A stretch of 64,000 nucleotides of DNA, from NCBI GenBank assembly GCA_013141495.1, contig JABFQV010000002.1, positions 248,001-312,000 on the forward strand, given 5' to 3'. The notes beneath the pieces were generated by a model, which saw only the letters and a program-made list of their open reading frames with translations, was not told the origin of the DNA and did not search any database. Shown here piece by piece: positions 9,763 to 19,775 of this stretch; within the stretch, counting starts at the first letter, position 1; the number at the start of each line of letters is the position of its first letter. The translations under genes and the position numbers were made by a program. The DNA is from Methylotenera sp. Lineage in GTDB: Bacteria > Pseudomonadota > Gammaproteobacteria > Burkholderiales > Methylophilaceae.

Positions 9763-11180
9763 TGATTGGTTAACCTTCCATAGTTGTCATCAAACCTAAC
9801 AATATCATCTTCACCTACATATTCGCCGCATTGTACTTCAATAATACTTAAAGGTTCACTGGTATTGTTTGCCAAGCGATGTCGGTGCGTTTGCGGGATG
9901 TAAGTAGATTGATTTTCTTGTAATGTATATTCAATTTCATTATTGCTGATAGTAGCAACTCCTGATACCACCACCCAATGTTCGGAGCGATGCTGATGCA
10001 TCTGCATCGAAAGTTTCGCACCGGGATTAACGACGATGCGTTTAATCTTAAAATTGGTGCGCTCTTCTAACACCGTATAACTGCCCCATGGTCGATAAAC
10101 GGTTTGATGTATCTCGGTGAGCGCCGGTTTAATTGCTTTCACTTCTGCAACCAAAGACTTTATGTCTTCCGCGCGACTTCTATCGCAAATTAAGGTCGCA
10201 TCGGCGGTTTGAATCACCACCACATTACTTAGCCCCAACGTGGCAACTAAACCGTTTTCTGTCCAGATCAAGCTATTTTGTGTATCTAGGCTAACCACTT
10301 CACCATGGGTGACATTGTTATTCATATCTTTATCATGTCGCGCGTAGATCGAGTCCCAGCTACCTAAGTCGCTCCAGGCCATATCGACTGGTACTACGGC
10401 TATTTTTTCAGCTTGTTTGGCCAGTACTTCCGCCAAGCCGTAATCCATGGATAAACTGGGAAACTTGGCATAACTCTCAACCAAATTTGCTGGATTCATT
10501 TCGAGCACTTGTTGATAAATTGCTGGCTGATACTGCTCTAGCATGCGCATAAAAGTGCTGGCCTTGAACACAAACATGCCGCTATTCCATAAATAGCCAT
10601 CACGCACAAATTGTTGTGCATTTTCAATATCTGGTTTTTCGACAAACTGTGCAACCTGATGCACTGCTAAATTACCTTCGAACGGCAATTGCTCACTAGG
10701 TTTAATATAACCGTAGCCAGTTGCAGGCTCATGCGGTTTGATACCAAGCAGCACCAAATAATCTTGTTCGGCCACCTGCTCTGCGGTTTGCCACGCACTT
10801 AAAAAAGCATCTTCATTATCAATAGAATGGTCGGAGGCAAATACACCAATCAGCGATGCCTGATCCTGTTGATAGATTTGGTAAGTTGCCCAAGCAATAG
10901 CGGGCAAGGTGTTTCTGGCACTTGGTTCAGCCAACACATTGGCAACAGCTTCTGGAAAGATCTCAGCCAACTGGCCTTTTACTTCAAACTTATGATCTTC
11001 ATGGGTAACGGTGAATAAGTGCGCTGGAGCAACATGCCGCGTTAAACGTTGAGCCGTTTGCTGAAGCAAAGTTTGCTCACCATTCAGGGCTAAAAGCTGC
11101 TTAGGCCGTAGCGTGCGCGATAACGGCCATAACCTGGTACCAGAACCGCCACAAAGAATGACTGCATAGCGATTATTCAA
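9759..11180 (-). CDS. manC: Mannose-1-phosphate guanylyltransferase / mannose-6-phosphate isomerase
   Basis: [25 protein letters not shown]-terminal cupin [24 protein letters not shown]. Confidence 0.95.
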   Translation of the reverse strand: MNNRYAVILCGGSGTRLWPLSRTLRPKQLLALNGEQTLLQQTAQRLTRHVAPAHLFTVTHEDHKFEVKGQLAEIFPEAVANVLAEPSARNTLPAIAWATYQIYQQDQASLIGVFASDHSIDNEDAFLSAWQTAEQVAEQDYLVLLGIKPHEPATGYGYIKPSEQLPFEGNLAVHQVAQFVEKPDIENAQQFVRDGYLWNSGMFVFKASTFMRMLEQYQPAIYQQVLEMNPANLVESYAKFPSLSMDYGLAEVLAKQAEKIAVVPVDMAWSDLGSWDSIYARHDKDMNNNVTHGEVVSLDTQNSLIWTENGLVATLGLSNVVVIQTADATLICDRSRAEDIKSLVAEVKAIKPALTEIHQTVYRPWGSYTVLEERTNFKIKRIVVNPGAKLSMQMHQHRSEHWVVVSGVATISNNEIEYTLQENQSTYIPQTHRHRLANNTSEPLSIIEVQCGEYVGEDDIVRFDDNYGRLTNQ

Positions 11181-11565
11181 GACTAATTACTCCAGCGGCT
11201 AAAGTTGGCGATATGCTCGTTACAGACTTTTGATTTGAAGCTAATTCGGTGTTTGCTTCCTGCATCAATGCACTAATTTCCTTTTGCAGCAGTTCATATT
11301 CCTGCATCTTTGCCTTTAAGAAACGTAGCGTGATACTTGACTTTGCTTCAATGCCAGTTGGCGTCAGTAAATACATATAGGCTAATTTATTCTGGCTATT
11401 GCGGAAATTACTCGCTTTAATCAAACCAATATCAATCAACGCCTTGAGACAAAAGTTTGCTTTACCTAGACTCACCCCTAAGTTCTTAGCCAGTTCACGC
11501 TGGCTAATCTCTGGCTGCGCTTCAAGCAGCTTCAGAATCTTGTATCGGTATTCATCAGTTAGCAT
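11173..11565 (-). CDS. MarR family EPS-associated transcriptional regulator
   Basis: w[37 protein letters not shown]/glycan gene context. Confidence 0.85.
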   Translation of the reverse strand: MLTDEYRYKILKLLEAQPEISQRELAKNLGVSLGKANFCLKALIDIGLIKASNFRNSQNKLAYMYLLTPTGIEAKSSITLRFLKAKMQEYELLQKEISALMQEANTELASNQKSVTSISPTLAAGVISLE

Positions 11566-11685
11566 TTATTGGATGGTCATTAGTATGGTTATCTTGGTGC
11601 GTTCATCACTTGAACATGAGTTTACCAAAAAATAGCATTGCTACGCAACCCTTTTCCGTTAGTACAATTTTGTAACAACCTCGCA

Positions 11686-13047
11686 TTACATGCTACCGAT
11701 CAGGCTTGAAATCTCATCCACTTTTCGCTGAACCAATTGAGCATCAGCGCGCGACTCTACATTTAATCGCAACAACGGCTCGGTATTGGAACCACGCAGA
11801 TTGAATCGCCATTCAGTGAAAGCCATACTTAAGCCATCGGTTTCATCGATGCTGGGCGATTCAGGCATGAAATACTGCTGAATATGACTTAATGCATCAG
11901 CAACATTCTCCACTTTAAAGTTGAGCTCACCACTACACGGAAATAAGACGATACGCTCCGCCACTAGCGCAGATAATGATTGACCAGCTTGACTCAGCAG
12001 CTCGCAGACAAGCAACCAAGGAATCATGCCGCTATCGCAATACGCAAAATCCCTAAAATAATGATGCGCGCTCATTTCACCACCGTATATGGCATTCTCT
12101 AAACGCATGCGCTCTTTGATGAAAGCATGGCCGGTTTTGCTCATAATGGCATGACCACCAGACTTGGCTACAATATCTTGTGTATTCCAAATGAGGCGCG
12201 GATCATGGATGATATTTTCATGAGGATGCTTAGCTAAAAATGCCGCCGCCAGCAATCCTACAATGTAATATCCCTCAATGAATTCACCGTGTTCATCAAA
12301 TAAAAAACAGCGATCAAAATCACCATCCCAAGCAATACCCATATCCGCTTGATGCGCCAGCACAGCCTCTGCTGTCGCCGCTCTATTCTCTGGCAACAAT
12401 GGGTTCGGGATTCCATTGGGAAAGCTGCCATCAGGCACATGATGTATCTTAATGAAGCTAACCGGAATTTTTCGTTGCTGCAGCGCCTGCTCTAAGGCAT
12501 CAATCACATGCCCTGCCGCACCGTTACCGGCATTGACGACCAGCTTAAGCGGACGCAATTTATCTACATCGATATAAGTGAGCAAGTGTTCAATGAACAC
12601 CGGTAAAACATTTTGCTTGATCAACGTTCCGCGTGGTTTGGCATCTGAGAACTGATTAGCTTCGGCAAGCTTTTGTATCTCATGTAGGCCAGTGTCACCG
12701 CTAATCGGTCTTGAACCGGCTCTGACCAATTTCATGCCGTTATAATCCATCGGATTATGGCTGGCCGTCACTTCAACGCCGCCATCCACCTCAAGATGAA
12801 ATGTCGCAAAATATACCTCTTCAGTCCCCGCCAAACCAATGTCAATGACATTAACACCTTCATCCATCAGTCCATTGGCAAGCGCTGTTTTTAAAGGCTC
12901 GCTGCTATGGCGTATATCCGCACCGATGACCACTGATTCCGGTTGCAAATAAACGGCATAGGCTCGGCCAATTCGGTAGGCGATATCCTCGTTCAGTTCG
13001 ACTCCGAGTTTTCCGCGGATATCGTAGGCTTTGAAGCAAGTGAGCAT
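11686..13047 (-). CDS. manB: Phosphomannomutase
   Basis: [40 protein letters not shown]. Confidence 0.93.
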   Translation of the reverse strand: MLTCFKAYDIRGKLGVELNEDIAYRIGRAYAVYLQPESVVIGADIRHSSEPLKTALANGLMDEGVNVIDIGLAGTEEVYFATFHLEVDGGVEVTASHNPMDYNGMKLVRAGSRPISGDTGLHEIQKLAEANQFSDAKPRGTLIKQNVLPVFIEHLLTYIDVDKLRPLKLVVNAGNGAAGHVIDALEQALQQRKIPVSFIKIHHVPDGSFPNGIPNPLLPENRAATAEAVLAHQADMGIAWDGDFDRCFLFDEHGEFIEGYYIVGLLAAAFLAKHPHENIIHDPRLIWNTQDIVAKSGGHAIMSKTGHAFIKERMRLENAIYGGEMSAHHYFRDFAYCDSGMIPWLLVCELLSQAGQSLSALVAERIVLFPCSGELNFKVENVADALSHIQQYFMPESPSIDETDGLSMAFTEWRFNLRGSNTEPLLRLNVESRADAQLVQRKVDEISSLIGSM

Positions 13048-13380
13048 TACAAGGTCTTTTCAATTTCAAAAAAATAGATAATGCCCAGCAAGAGAGACGA
13101 TGTCAAATGTTCAATTTGTTTATCACTCACCAAAGTAGATGCTTAATGATATTCAAAGAAATCTTCACAGGACAGCAATCGCTACAAATCTGGCACGCTT
13201 CACTTTAGAATGAATTATCAAGAGATTGAGCCCATATATCATGACTTCAATGTAGCAGCAAAATCTTAAGTGAAGTTAATGGGATTAGCGAAATGACTGG
13301 GGTGGAAAATGTATTTACACAAAGACTTGTTGGCGGCGTATCAACCTGACAGAACTCTAGGAAACTTCAAATTACGAACG

Positions 13381-13410
13381 CTAATGCCGTTTGCCAAACT
13401 AGGGAAGCTT
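13381..13410. repeat. Short repeat copy 1 (core GTTTGCCAAACTAGGGAAGCT)
   Basis: ctaatgccgtttgccaaactagggaagctt; same 21-bp core at 14294 and 15362. Confidence 0.8.
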
Positions 13411-13556
13411 CAGCCGTTTATCACTTACGCCGGAAGCTAATGCTGTAGATCGATTTAATTAGCCATTGGCTATTTCCTGACATTTTAATCATTTTCAAGA
13501 AAAGTATCTAAATTCATGAGTAGTGACTATTGATGCGCGCATCCCCATTAACATCG

Positions 13557-13958
13557 CTAAAGTTCCCAATCTTCAATCGCAAGACCTTTTACTCGGCTAA
13601 ACTCACCCGTGTTATGCGTGATCAACGTGACGTGGTTGGCACGTGCAATCGCGGCAATCATTAAATCATTAGCGCCAATCAAACACCCTTGGGCGGTTAG
13701 ATCAGCACGCATCTGTGCGTAATGTTCTGCTGCAGCATCATCAAAATCAAAGCTTTGTAACGGTGCAAATAATTTTTGTAGCAGTTGTAGATTATTTTCT
13801 TTGTACTCGCTGCGCAATGCTCCAAACAAAAGCTCTGCCTTGACCACACTGCACAAAGCGATGTCAGTAGGGCTATATTTTGCAAAATGCCGGCGCGCAT
13901 TTAAATTTTTGCGTTGCCATAACTGAATGCAGGCATTGGTGTCTAACAACCGTATCAA
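13557..13958 (-). CDS. vapC: VapC-like PIN-domain toxin
   Basis: MIRLLDTNACIQLW...; PIN acidic residues; overlaps upstream antitoxin by ATGA. Confidence 0.87.
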   Translation of the reverse strand: MIRLLDTNACIQLWQRKNLNARRHFAKYSPTDIALCSVVKAELLFGALRSEYKENNLQLLQKLFAPLQSFDFDDAAAEHYAQMRADLTAQGCLIGANDLMIAAIARANHVTLITHNTGEFSRVKGLAIEDWEL

Positions 13959-14185
13959 TTGACACTGTTCCGCGTTTCAAGCACTAACTCAGTGGGGCTA
14001 TTTTGCGGTCCGCCTTGCCATGCATCGAATAAATCAAAATAGCCTGCTGGCCATTGATTTTGTGCGTCCGTTTCGCGCTTAACAAGGTCAGCCAAATATT
14101 TAGAAAGGGGTAAATTAGCCTTCTTTGCCCTTATCCGTATTTGCGTTTCAACTTCATCCGGGACATAAAAGTGCAATTGGGACAT
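13955..14185 (-). CDS. vapB: VapB-like antitoxin
   Basis: MSQLHFYVPDEVETQIRIRAKKANLPLSKYLADLVKRE ribbon-helix-helix-like; overlaps PIN toxin. Confidence 0.75.
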   Translation of the reverse strand: MSQLHFYVPDEVETQIRIRAKKANLPLSKYLADLVKRETDAQNQWPAGYFDLFDAWQGGPQNSPTELVLETRNSVN

Positions 14186-14293
14186 GATTTTAACTCCATA
14201 TATGTGCTATATGTGAAATGTAGACTCTATTCGTTTCATTGTCAACGGTTAGCAATACCGCTAAGCATCATAATGAAAAGTAAGCGAGCTCAT

Positions 14294-14331
14294 GCTGTTT
14301 GCCAAACTAGGGAAGCTAATTGCCGTTTAGC
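14294..14331. repeat. Short repeat copy 2
   Basis: gctgtttgccaaactagggaagctaattgccgtttagc. Confidence 0.8.
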
Positions 14332-14498
14332 GTGTGGGGGGGTAGGTAAATCTGTGTAAATAGTCATTTTGCAGGAAACTGCTATTTTCAGAAATGGATA
14401 AAAAATGACTTTACCAAAAGTTTCACCCAAAATGAGTATGCTCATCAAGTTGACCAGTCATGATCATTCACTCTGCACACTAATTTAACTCACATCAC

Positions 14499-14876
14499 TC
14501 AAGTCAGTTGAATGATTTGATTTAATAACTCACGTACTTGCTCAAAATAAGACTCTTGCAATTGACCTAAAGGGTGTGGTTTTGCGTCACGCATACGCCA
14601 ATCAAAAGACTTTGGTTGATGACAAAGGACATAACTAGTTTTATCTGACTTATTGCCTGACGCTTTTCCAGCAACTACAGCAAAAGGATTGCTGGCATTG
14701 TATTCTGCCGTCGTCATTGGTAATCCGATAACCAATGAGGTTTTGTCATTAAATGCCAGTGGAGACAGCACCAAGAAAGGATGAAGGTCACGCATTTCTT
14801 GACCAACCTGAGGATTGCAATTTATCCAGATAATATCTTGTCGATCTGGCACCCAGTTCAATAGAGGCTTTACCAA
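14499..14876 (-). CDS. mazF: MazF/PemK-like endoribonuclease toxin
   Basis: WVPDRQDIIWINCNPQVGQEMRDLHPFLVLSPLAFNDKT typical MazF N-terminal region. Confidence 0.9.
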   Translation of the reverse strand: MVKPLLNWVPDRQDIIWINCNPQVGQEMRDLHPFLVLSPLAFNDKTSLVIGLPMTTAEYNASNPFAVVAGKASGNKSDKTSYVLCHQPKSFDWRMRDAKPHPLGQLQESYFEQVRELLNQIIQLT

Positions 14877-15124
14877 TTTTCAGCGCCTAATGTTTGCGGA
14901 GCAACCATCACTTCACCTCCATGCTCTGCAGGATTAAACAGCGCTAATCGCTGATCTAAAGTTAAAACTACTTCTGTGACTGGCTTAATGATAATTTCTC
15001 CATTGAGGACGCTGATACGCACACGTTGATGTGCCTTCAAGTGTGATTCACGCGCAATTGCCACAGGCAAGCGCACACCTAAATTATTACCCCATTGCTT
15101 AACATCTAACTCCACTTCAATCAT
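14870..15124 (-). CDS. mazE: MazE-like antitoxin (AbrB/SpoVT fold)
   Basis: MIEVELDVKQWGNNLGVRLPVAIA; likely start at 15124 rather than ORF-track 15199; overlaps mazF. Confidence 0.85.
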   Translation of the reverse strand: MIEVELDVKQWGNNLGVRLPVAIARESHLKAHQRVRISVLNGEIIIKPVTEVVLTLDQRLALFNPAEHGGEVMVAPQTLGAENW

Positions 15125-15361
15125 GGCTTTCCCCACACTATAATGTATAGACTTAAGTATAAACTTTGTCGTGTAAGAGTCAAGACTTAAAGCAATCATT
15201 TAATTGCTGCAATTAAAATAAGAACGCTGGTCAGTTTAAAAAATTCAATAAGGTAAACCTCCGGCCCTACTGGTGGACTCACTGGTTTGACGTCATATTC
15301 TTAGGCCATTGCCTTGATGTAACAAACAGCACGGTAATGCCGCGCGCTCACTTATGCAGGA

Positions 15362-15406
15362 AGCTAATGCCGTTTGCCAAACTAGGGAAGCTAATTGCCG
15401 TTTAGC
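15362..15406. repeat. Short repeat copy 3
   Basis: agctaatgccgtttgccaaactagggaagctaattgccgtttagc. Confidence 0.8.
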
Positions 15407-15489
15407 AAAACTTTTTCAATCAATGCCTTAAGACAAAAGTTAGCTTTACCCAGACTAATACCTAAATCCTTGGCAAGCTCACGCTGACT
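15391..15489 (-). pseudogene. Fragment of a second MarR-type EPS regulator
   Basis: Reverse reading [32 protein letters not shown] matches [28 protein letters not shown] of the intact gene at 11173-11565. Confidence 0.85.
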
Positions 15490-15501
15490 AACTTAGCCGA
15501 A

Positions 15502-15900
15502 TTATCCGCCAGTAAACTTTTTAATATCTCTCATTTGCCGTTTAGTCGGGCGCCCTACTCCACGGTCACGTAGCGCATATTCACCTTCACCTGTCGCTTT
15601 GGCGTTTTCACGCTTGGTGATGCTCGCCTGTGTTTCTGTGTATAAAAGAGCAGCCTCTGGCGCGCCCTTGCGGATATTTGATAGCGCTTGCGCGCTGACT
15701 TCAATTTCAAAATCACGGTTGCGGATATGAATGACTTGGCCTATGCGCACTTCTTTTGCAGGTTTTGCACGGTCGCCATCCACATGTACTTTACCTGTTT
15801 CAATAGCAGCGGTTGCCAGGCTGCGCGTTTTAAAAAAACGTGCTGCCCATAGCCATTTATCTAGCCTACATTTGACTTCTAAATCACTATTTACATTCAT
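15502..15900 (-). CDS. hslR: S4 domain RNA-binding protein, Hsp15-like
   Basis: CRLDKWLWAARFFKTRSLATAAIETGKVHVDGDRAKPAKEVRIGQ. Confidence 0.9.
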   Translation of the reverse strand: MNVNSDLEVKCRLDKWLWAARFFKTRSLATAAIETGKVHVDGDRAKPAKEVRIGQVIHIRNRDFEIEVSAQALSNIRKGAPEAALLYTETQASITKRENAKATGEGEYALRDRGVGRPTKRQMRDIKKFTGG

Positions 15901-15917
15901 CTGACAACATTCATGGG

Positions 15918-16304
15918 TTAAATATAAATAATTGCATCACTATATTTAGCTACAGTTTCATCATGCGTCATAAGGCGCATAGGCTCAACAAGCGCTTGAG
16001 CTACTAACAAGCGATCAAACGGATCTTGGTGGTGTGAAGGAAGACCTTCAACAGCAACCGTATGTTCGGCCTCTATCGCAAGAATGTTATAGCCAGCCTG
16101 ATTGAAATAAGCCAATGCTTCCGATACTGAAACAGGCATATAACCACGACCTAAGCTATGCTTAATGGAAATCTCCCACAAACTAACAGCACTCACCCAG
16201 ACATTTGCACGCGGAGCAATGATTAATTCTCTAGCCTTGGCAGACAGTTTTGGGTCATCTGTAATTGCCCATAAAGCAACATGGGTATCTAGTAGTAGAT
16301 TCAA
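15918..16304 (-). CDS. PIN-domain toxin of type II TA system
   Basis: MNLLLDTHVALWAITDDPKLSAKARELI; overlaps Phd-like antitoxin. Confidence 0.9.
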   Translation of the reverse strand: MNLLLDTHVALWAITDDPKLSAKARELIIAPRANVWVSAVSLWEISIKHSLGRGYMPVSVSEALAYFNQAGYNILAIEAEHTVAVEGLPSHHQDPFDRLLVAQALVEPMRLMTHDETVAKYSDAIIYI

Positions 16305-16546
16305 CCCGTTACCCCTAAAAACAAACCTGCTATTTCATGGTTGCTGCCATCTATATTGTCAGGAACTTTAAATGCCCCTTTTGCAACGCCAAGGCGCTGA
16401 CCTAATGCCACAGCCGCAATAGGCACTAATTTAGCTACTGGACGGCCGTTTCTAGCAATAACAATTTCACGCTCACTTCCCTGCTCAATAGCTTCTACCA
16501 AACGAGACAAACTGGATTTAGCTTGCAACATATTAACTGACTGCAT
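16301..16546 (-). CDS. Phd/YefM-type antitoxin
   Basis: MQSVNMLQAKSSLSRLVEAIEQGSEREIVIARNGRPVAKLVP. Confidence 0.9.
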   Translation of the reverse strand: MQSVNMLQAKSSLSRLVEAIEQGSEREIVIARNGRPVAKLVPIAAVALGQRLGVAKGAFKVPDNIDGSNHEIAGLFLGVTG

Positions 16547-16631
16547 GGTTAATGCTCCTTATTCCTAATTCAGGTTAGTCTAGTCTAGCTAATTAACATC
16601 GTCAAGAATAATGAAACCTTTGTGCTGGCGA

Positions 16632-16751
16632 CTATTTACCCTTGCCCACTTTGACTTCTTTTGATGGCTTTGCACGCTCAGCATCAACATGTACTTTGCC
16701 GGTTTCAATGGTAGTTGTTGCTAAGCTGCATTTTGTGTCAATTTTATTCAT
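16632..16751 (-). pseudogene. Internally deleted hslR-like mini-ORF (39 aa)
   Basis: MNKIDTKCSLATTTIETGKVHVDAERAKPSKEVKVGKGK*; matches hslR segment SLATAAIETGKVHVDGDRAKPAKEVRIGQ; too short for ORF track. Confidence 0.8.
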
Positions 16752-16918
16752 ACGGTTAATTTCCGCCATGCACTTCTATAGGAGTTTAGTTAACACCCTT
16801 TATCATAAAATTTAATTTAATTAAAACAGTGATATAAACCGTATTTTTAATGTAAATTATCTAATATTGGATTGTCAATCAATACGCTAGACGCACTATT
16901 GAATTAACACGACCGCAA

Positions 16919-19051
16919 TTAACTAGACCGCTTTGGCATATTTGCTTCTAAGGTTAGTTTAAAGCCACTAAGTACTTTTTCTGCCATTGCATTCACTTCT
17001 TGCAAGTTATTCCCAGTGAGTTGCTCGATGCCGTCGGCTACTGTATTCATAGTAATGATTTTAAACTGACCACCCTCTACCGCTTGTATTACCTCATCGC
17101 TAAGCATTAAATGGCGCATATTACGCGCAGGCATTAACACGCCCTGCTCGCCATCTAACCCGATGTCTTTACACACTCTAAAGTAGCCTTCAATTTTTTC
17201 ATTCAAGCCGCCTATCGGCAGTACTTCACCATGTTGATTCATCGCGCCAGTTACGGCGATGCCTTGTTTGATGGGTATTTGCGCTAATGATGATAGCAGT
17301 GCGAATAACTCTGCACAGGAGGCAGAATCGCCATCTACACCGCTGTATTCTTGCTCAAAGACCAATGAGGCAGTGAGGTTAAGCGGGTTCATTTTTGCAA
17401 AGTTGGTGTGTAGCCAGCTTTGTAAAATCATGACGCCTTTATCATGCGTGGGGCCGCTCATGCGCACTTCACGGTCTATTGTGAGCACGCCACGGCTACC
17501 TGCGTAACAGTTGGCTGAAATTCGCACTGGCGAGCCAAAGCTCGCTTCAGAAAGGTCAATATGTGTGAGGCCGTTAATTTGCCCGATACACTCACCTTGT
17601 ACGCTGATGATGAGTTCTTTGTCGATGATTGAATCTCTAATGTGAGATTCAATATAGCTATGGCGTGCATATTTGCGTTGTATCGCGGCTTTTACGTCTT
17701 CAATCTCTACCAAAAGGGCACCGCGCAAGCTGGCCGCTGCAGCGCTTTCTAGCAGCAGTTTTTCTAGCACGGAAAATTTGGTGCTCAATCGAGTCTGGTC
17801 TTCAATCAATCTATGCATCGCTTGCAATAAGCCCGCAACGGCTTCGGCCGTAAATTGATGACAATGATGCTGCTGGCATTTGTGTGCAATAAACATGGCG
17901 TAAGCGGCATAGTTGTCTGCCCCGGCTTTAATTTGATCTGCAAACTCGATTTTGATGGGGAAGTAGTCAAAAAAGTCAGGGGTGATACCAAGCAACTCGT
18001 AGTAGTCTTCTCGTGTGGCGATCAATACCAATTTAACACTTACAGGAATGGCTGCCTGTGCGTTAATTAGGCTACTGCCTTGGTTGCTACTGCTGCTTAA
18101 ATCCTCAATTTGCAGGGTGCCATTACGTAAAAAACGATGCAGTTTTTCGAGTATGTGTGCCCCACTTTGTTCATCTGCCAAAATATCACGCAAATGTAGC
18201 AATAAAGTGCCCCCATTAGCACGTAGCAGATTGCCCGCGCGCAAACGCATAAAGTCTGGAATGTTACTGGCTTCACTTGCGCTCTCAATTCCGCCAAACA
18301 ATGACTGCAAGCTTGGATCGTTATCGTACAGCACGGGCGCATTATGTTCGAGCTGATGTTCTACCAGTACATTCGCGCGGTAACGTCCAAAAAACCCCTC
18401 GGTTAGCAATGCTTCCAAGTTACTGTCGCCATCTGCACTCGAGGTAGGCGGCAAGGCCTCCAAGGTGTCTAAAATATCCTGCTTTAGCAAACTGAAATAA
18501 TGCGTCGGCATTTTATCGGGCTCAATGAGCGTCAGGCTCGTTTCAATTGTGTTTAATTGCCCTGCCAAAAAAATTTCCAATGGTGCCAGCGAATTTTGCT
18601 GAACTTTAGCCTCTAACAGCACCGCTAAGTCTTTGGCAAAAGTACGCACAAAGGCATCTAAAGCTTGCTTTAACTGTGACCCCGCGCCAGCCGGCAACTT
18701 TAAAAACAAAGGTTTGCCATTGCCGTCAAATTGATACAAAGCGACTAAATCACTCGCCGCAGGCAGCTTGGAGGCAGCTTCATGCATCATACTCAACATA
18801 AGCGTGGTGCGCCCGGAGCCAGGCTCACCTAATGCCAACAGATTAAAACCCGATTGCTTAATGCTTAGCCCAAATTCTGCTGCTTTTTTGGCTTCAGATT
18901 GCGCGGTCCAAGCAGGAAACTGTGCCTGATTCTGGTCAGCGCTCAGGAGTTCTGATGTGTCAACAAAGTTAAATTGTTTAGCATCAATATTGAGCGTGAG
19001 TTGTTGCGGTGTTAATGTTTTTTGCATATTGTTTTTCATTGTGTTAATCAT
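16919..19051 (-). CDS. Lon-like ATP-dependent protease
   Basis: Walker A-like LGEPGSGRTTL; Lon catalytic Ser region GDSASCAELFALLSSLAQIPIKQGIAVTGAMNQHGEVLPIGGLNEKIEG. Confidence 0.9.
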   Translation of the reverse strand: MINTMKNNMQKTLTPQQLTLNIDAKQFNFVDTSELLSADQNQAQFPAWTAQSEAKKAAEFGLSIKQSGFNLLALGEPGSGRTTLMLSMMHEAASKLPAASDLVALYQFDGNGKPLFLKLPAGAGSQLKQALDAFVRTFAKDLAVLLEAKVQQNSLAPLEIFLAGQLNTIETSLTLIEPDKMPTHYFSLLKQDILDTLEALPPTSSADGDSNLEALLTEGFFGRYRANVLVEHQLEHNAPVLYDNDPSLQSLFGGIESASEASNIPDFMRLRAGNLLRANGGTLLLHLRDILADEQSGAHILEKLHRFLRNGTLQIEDLSSSSNQGSSLINAQAAIPVSVKLVLIATREDYYELLGITPDFFDYFPIKIEFADQIKAGADNYAAYAMFIAHKCQQHHCHQFTAEAVAGLLQAMHRLIEDQTRLSTKFSVLEKLLLESAAAASLRGALLVEIEDVKAAIQRKYARHSYIESHIRDSIIDKELIISVQGECIGQINGLTHIDLSEASFGSPVRISANCYAGSRGVLTIDREVRMSGPTHDKGVMILQSWLHTNFAKMNPLNLTASLVFEQEYSGVDGDSASCAELFALLSSLAQIPIKQGIAVTGAMNQHGEVLPIGGLNEKIEGYFRVCKDIGLDGEQGVLMPARNMRHLMLSDEVIQAVEGGQFKIITMNTVADGIEQLTGNNLQEVNAMAEKVLSGFKLTLEANMPKRSS

Positions 19052-19070
19052 TATTCAAAATGAGAGCTTT

Positions 19071-19226
19071 GCACGAAGCTGTTTTATTGCTACAAACGTT
19101 AATTTTGCCATTCTGAGCGTAGCGAATAATCAAGTATTATCAATGAGTTGCATGGATTCTTCGCTACGCTCAGAAAGACGAGGTTTGATATTTTGGTTAA
19201 AAATAGCACTATTTTTAGCTTCGTGC
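19071..19226. repeat. Nested inverted repeat
   Basis: Outer arms gcacgaagct (19071-19080) / agcttcgtgc (19217-19226); inner arms ttctgagcgtagcgaataatc / gattcttcgctacgctcagaa. Confidence 0.8.
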
Positions 19227-19304
19227 ATACGACTTTTCAAGTGCTTTAGCACTTAGAAAATCGGAGTACCCTTGTGGTGCAAAGGTCTCAAAATGATGAA
19301 TAAA

Positions 19305-19763
19305 TTATTTGCCCATACCCCAGCGCTCTCGCGCCGCGTCATCTGTTGACTTAGCCTCTACCCAATGCTCACCCTGTGGCGTTGCTTCTTTTTTCCAAAA
19401 TGGCGCTTCTGTTTTTAAATAGTCCATCATAAATTCACACGCAGCGAACGCTTCACCACGGTGCGCACCGCTTACCGTCACCAATACAATCTGGTCGCTA
19501 GGTTGCAATGTGCCAACGCGGTGAATAATCAACGCTTCCACAATATTCCATCGCGCCTTGGCTTGGTTGATAATCGACGCTAAAGACTTTTCTGTCATGC
19601 CAGGGTAATGTTCTAGTGTGAGTTGCGATACTGCATCGCCATCATTCATATCTCGCACCAAACCAATAAAACTGACAACTGCGCCAATATCTTTATGGTT
19701 TTTATGTAACTGGCTGATTTCAAAGCCAGCATCGAAATCTTCAGTTTGAATGCGCACTGTCAT
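19305..19763 (-). CDS. moaE: Molybdopterin synthase catalytic subunit
   Basis: VGTLQPSDQIVLVTVSGAHRGEAFAACEFMMDYLKTEAPFWKKE. Confidence 0.95.
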   Translation of the reverse strand: MTVRIQTEDFDAGFEISQLHKNHKDIGAVVSFIGLVRDMNDGDAVSQLTLEHYPGMTEKSLASIINQAKARWNIVEALIIHRVGTLQPSDQIVLVTVSGAHRGEAFAACEFMMDYLKTEAPFWKKEATPQGEHWVEAKSTDDAARERWGMGK

Positions 19764-19775
19764 AAATAGTAGGCG

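Noticed and set aside
13381-15406. Bona fide integron attC sites
   Set aside because: GTTTGCC/GGCAAAC only partly fits the attC core (GTTRRRY/RYYYAAC), no integrase in window; kept only as a repeat-associated cassette hypothesis
17259-18356. Several plus-strand ORFs (82-113 aa)
   Set aside because: All antisense or out of frame within the Lon-like gene, no domain features
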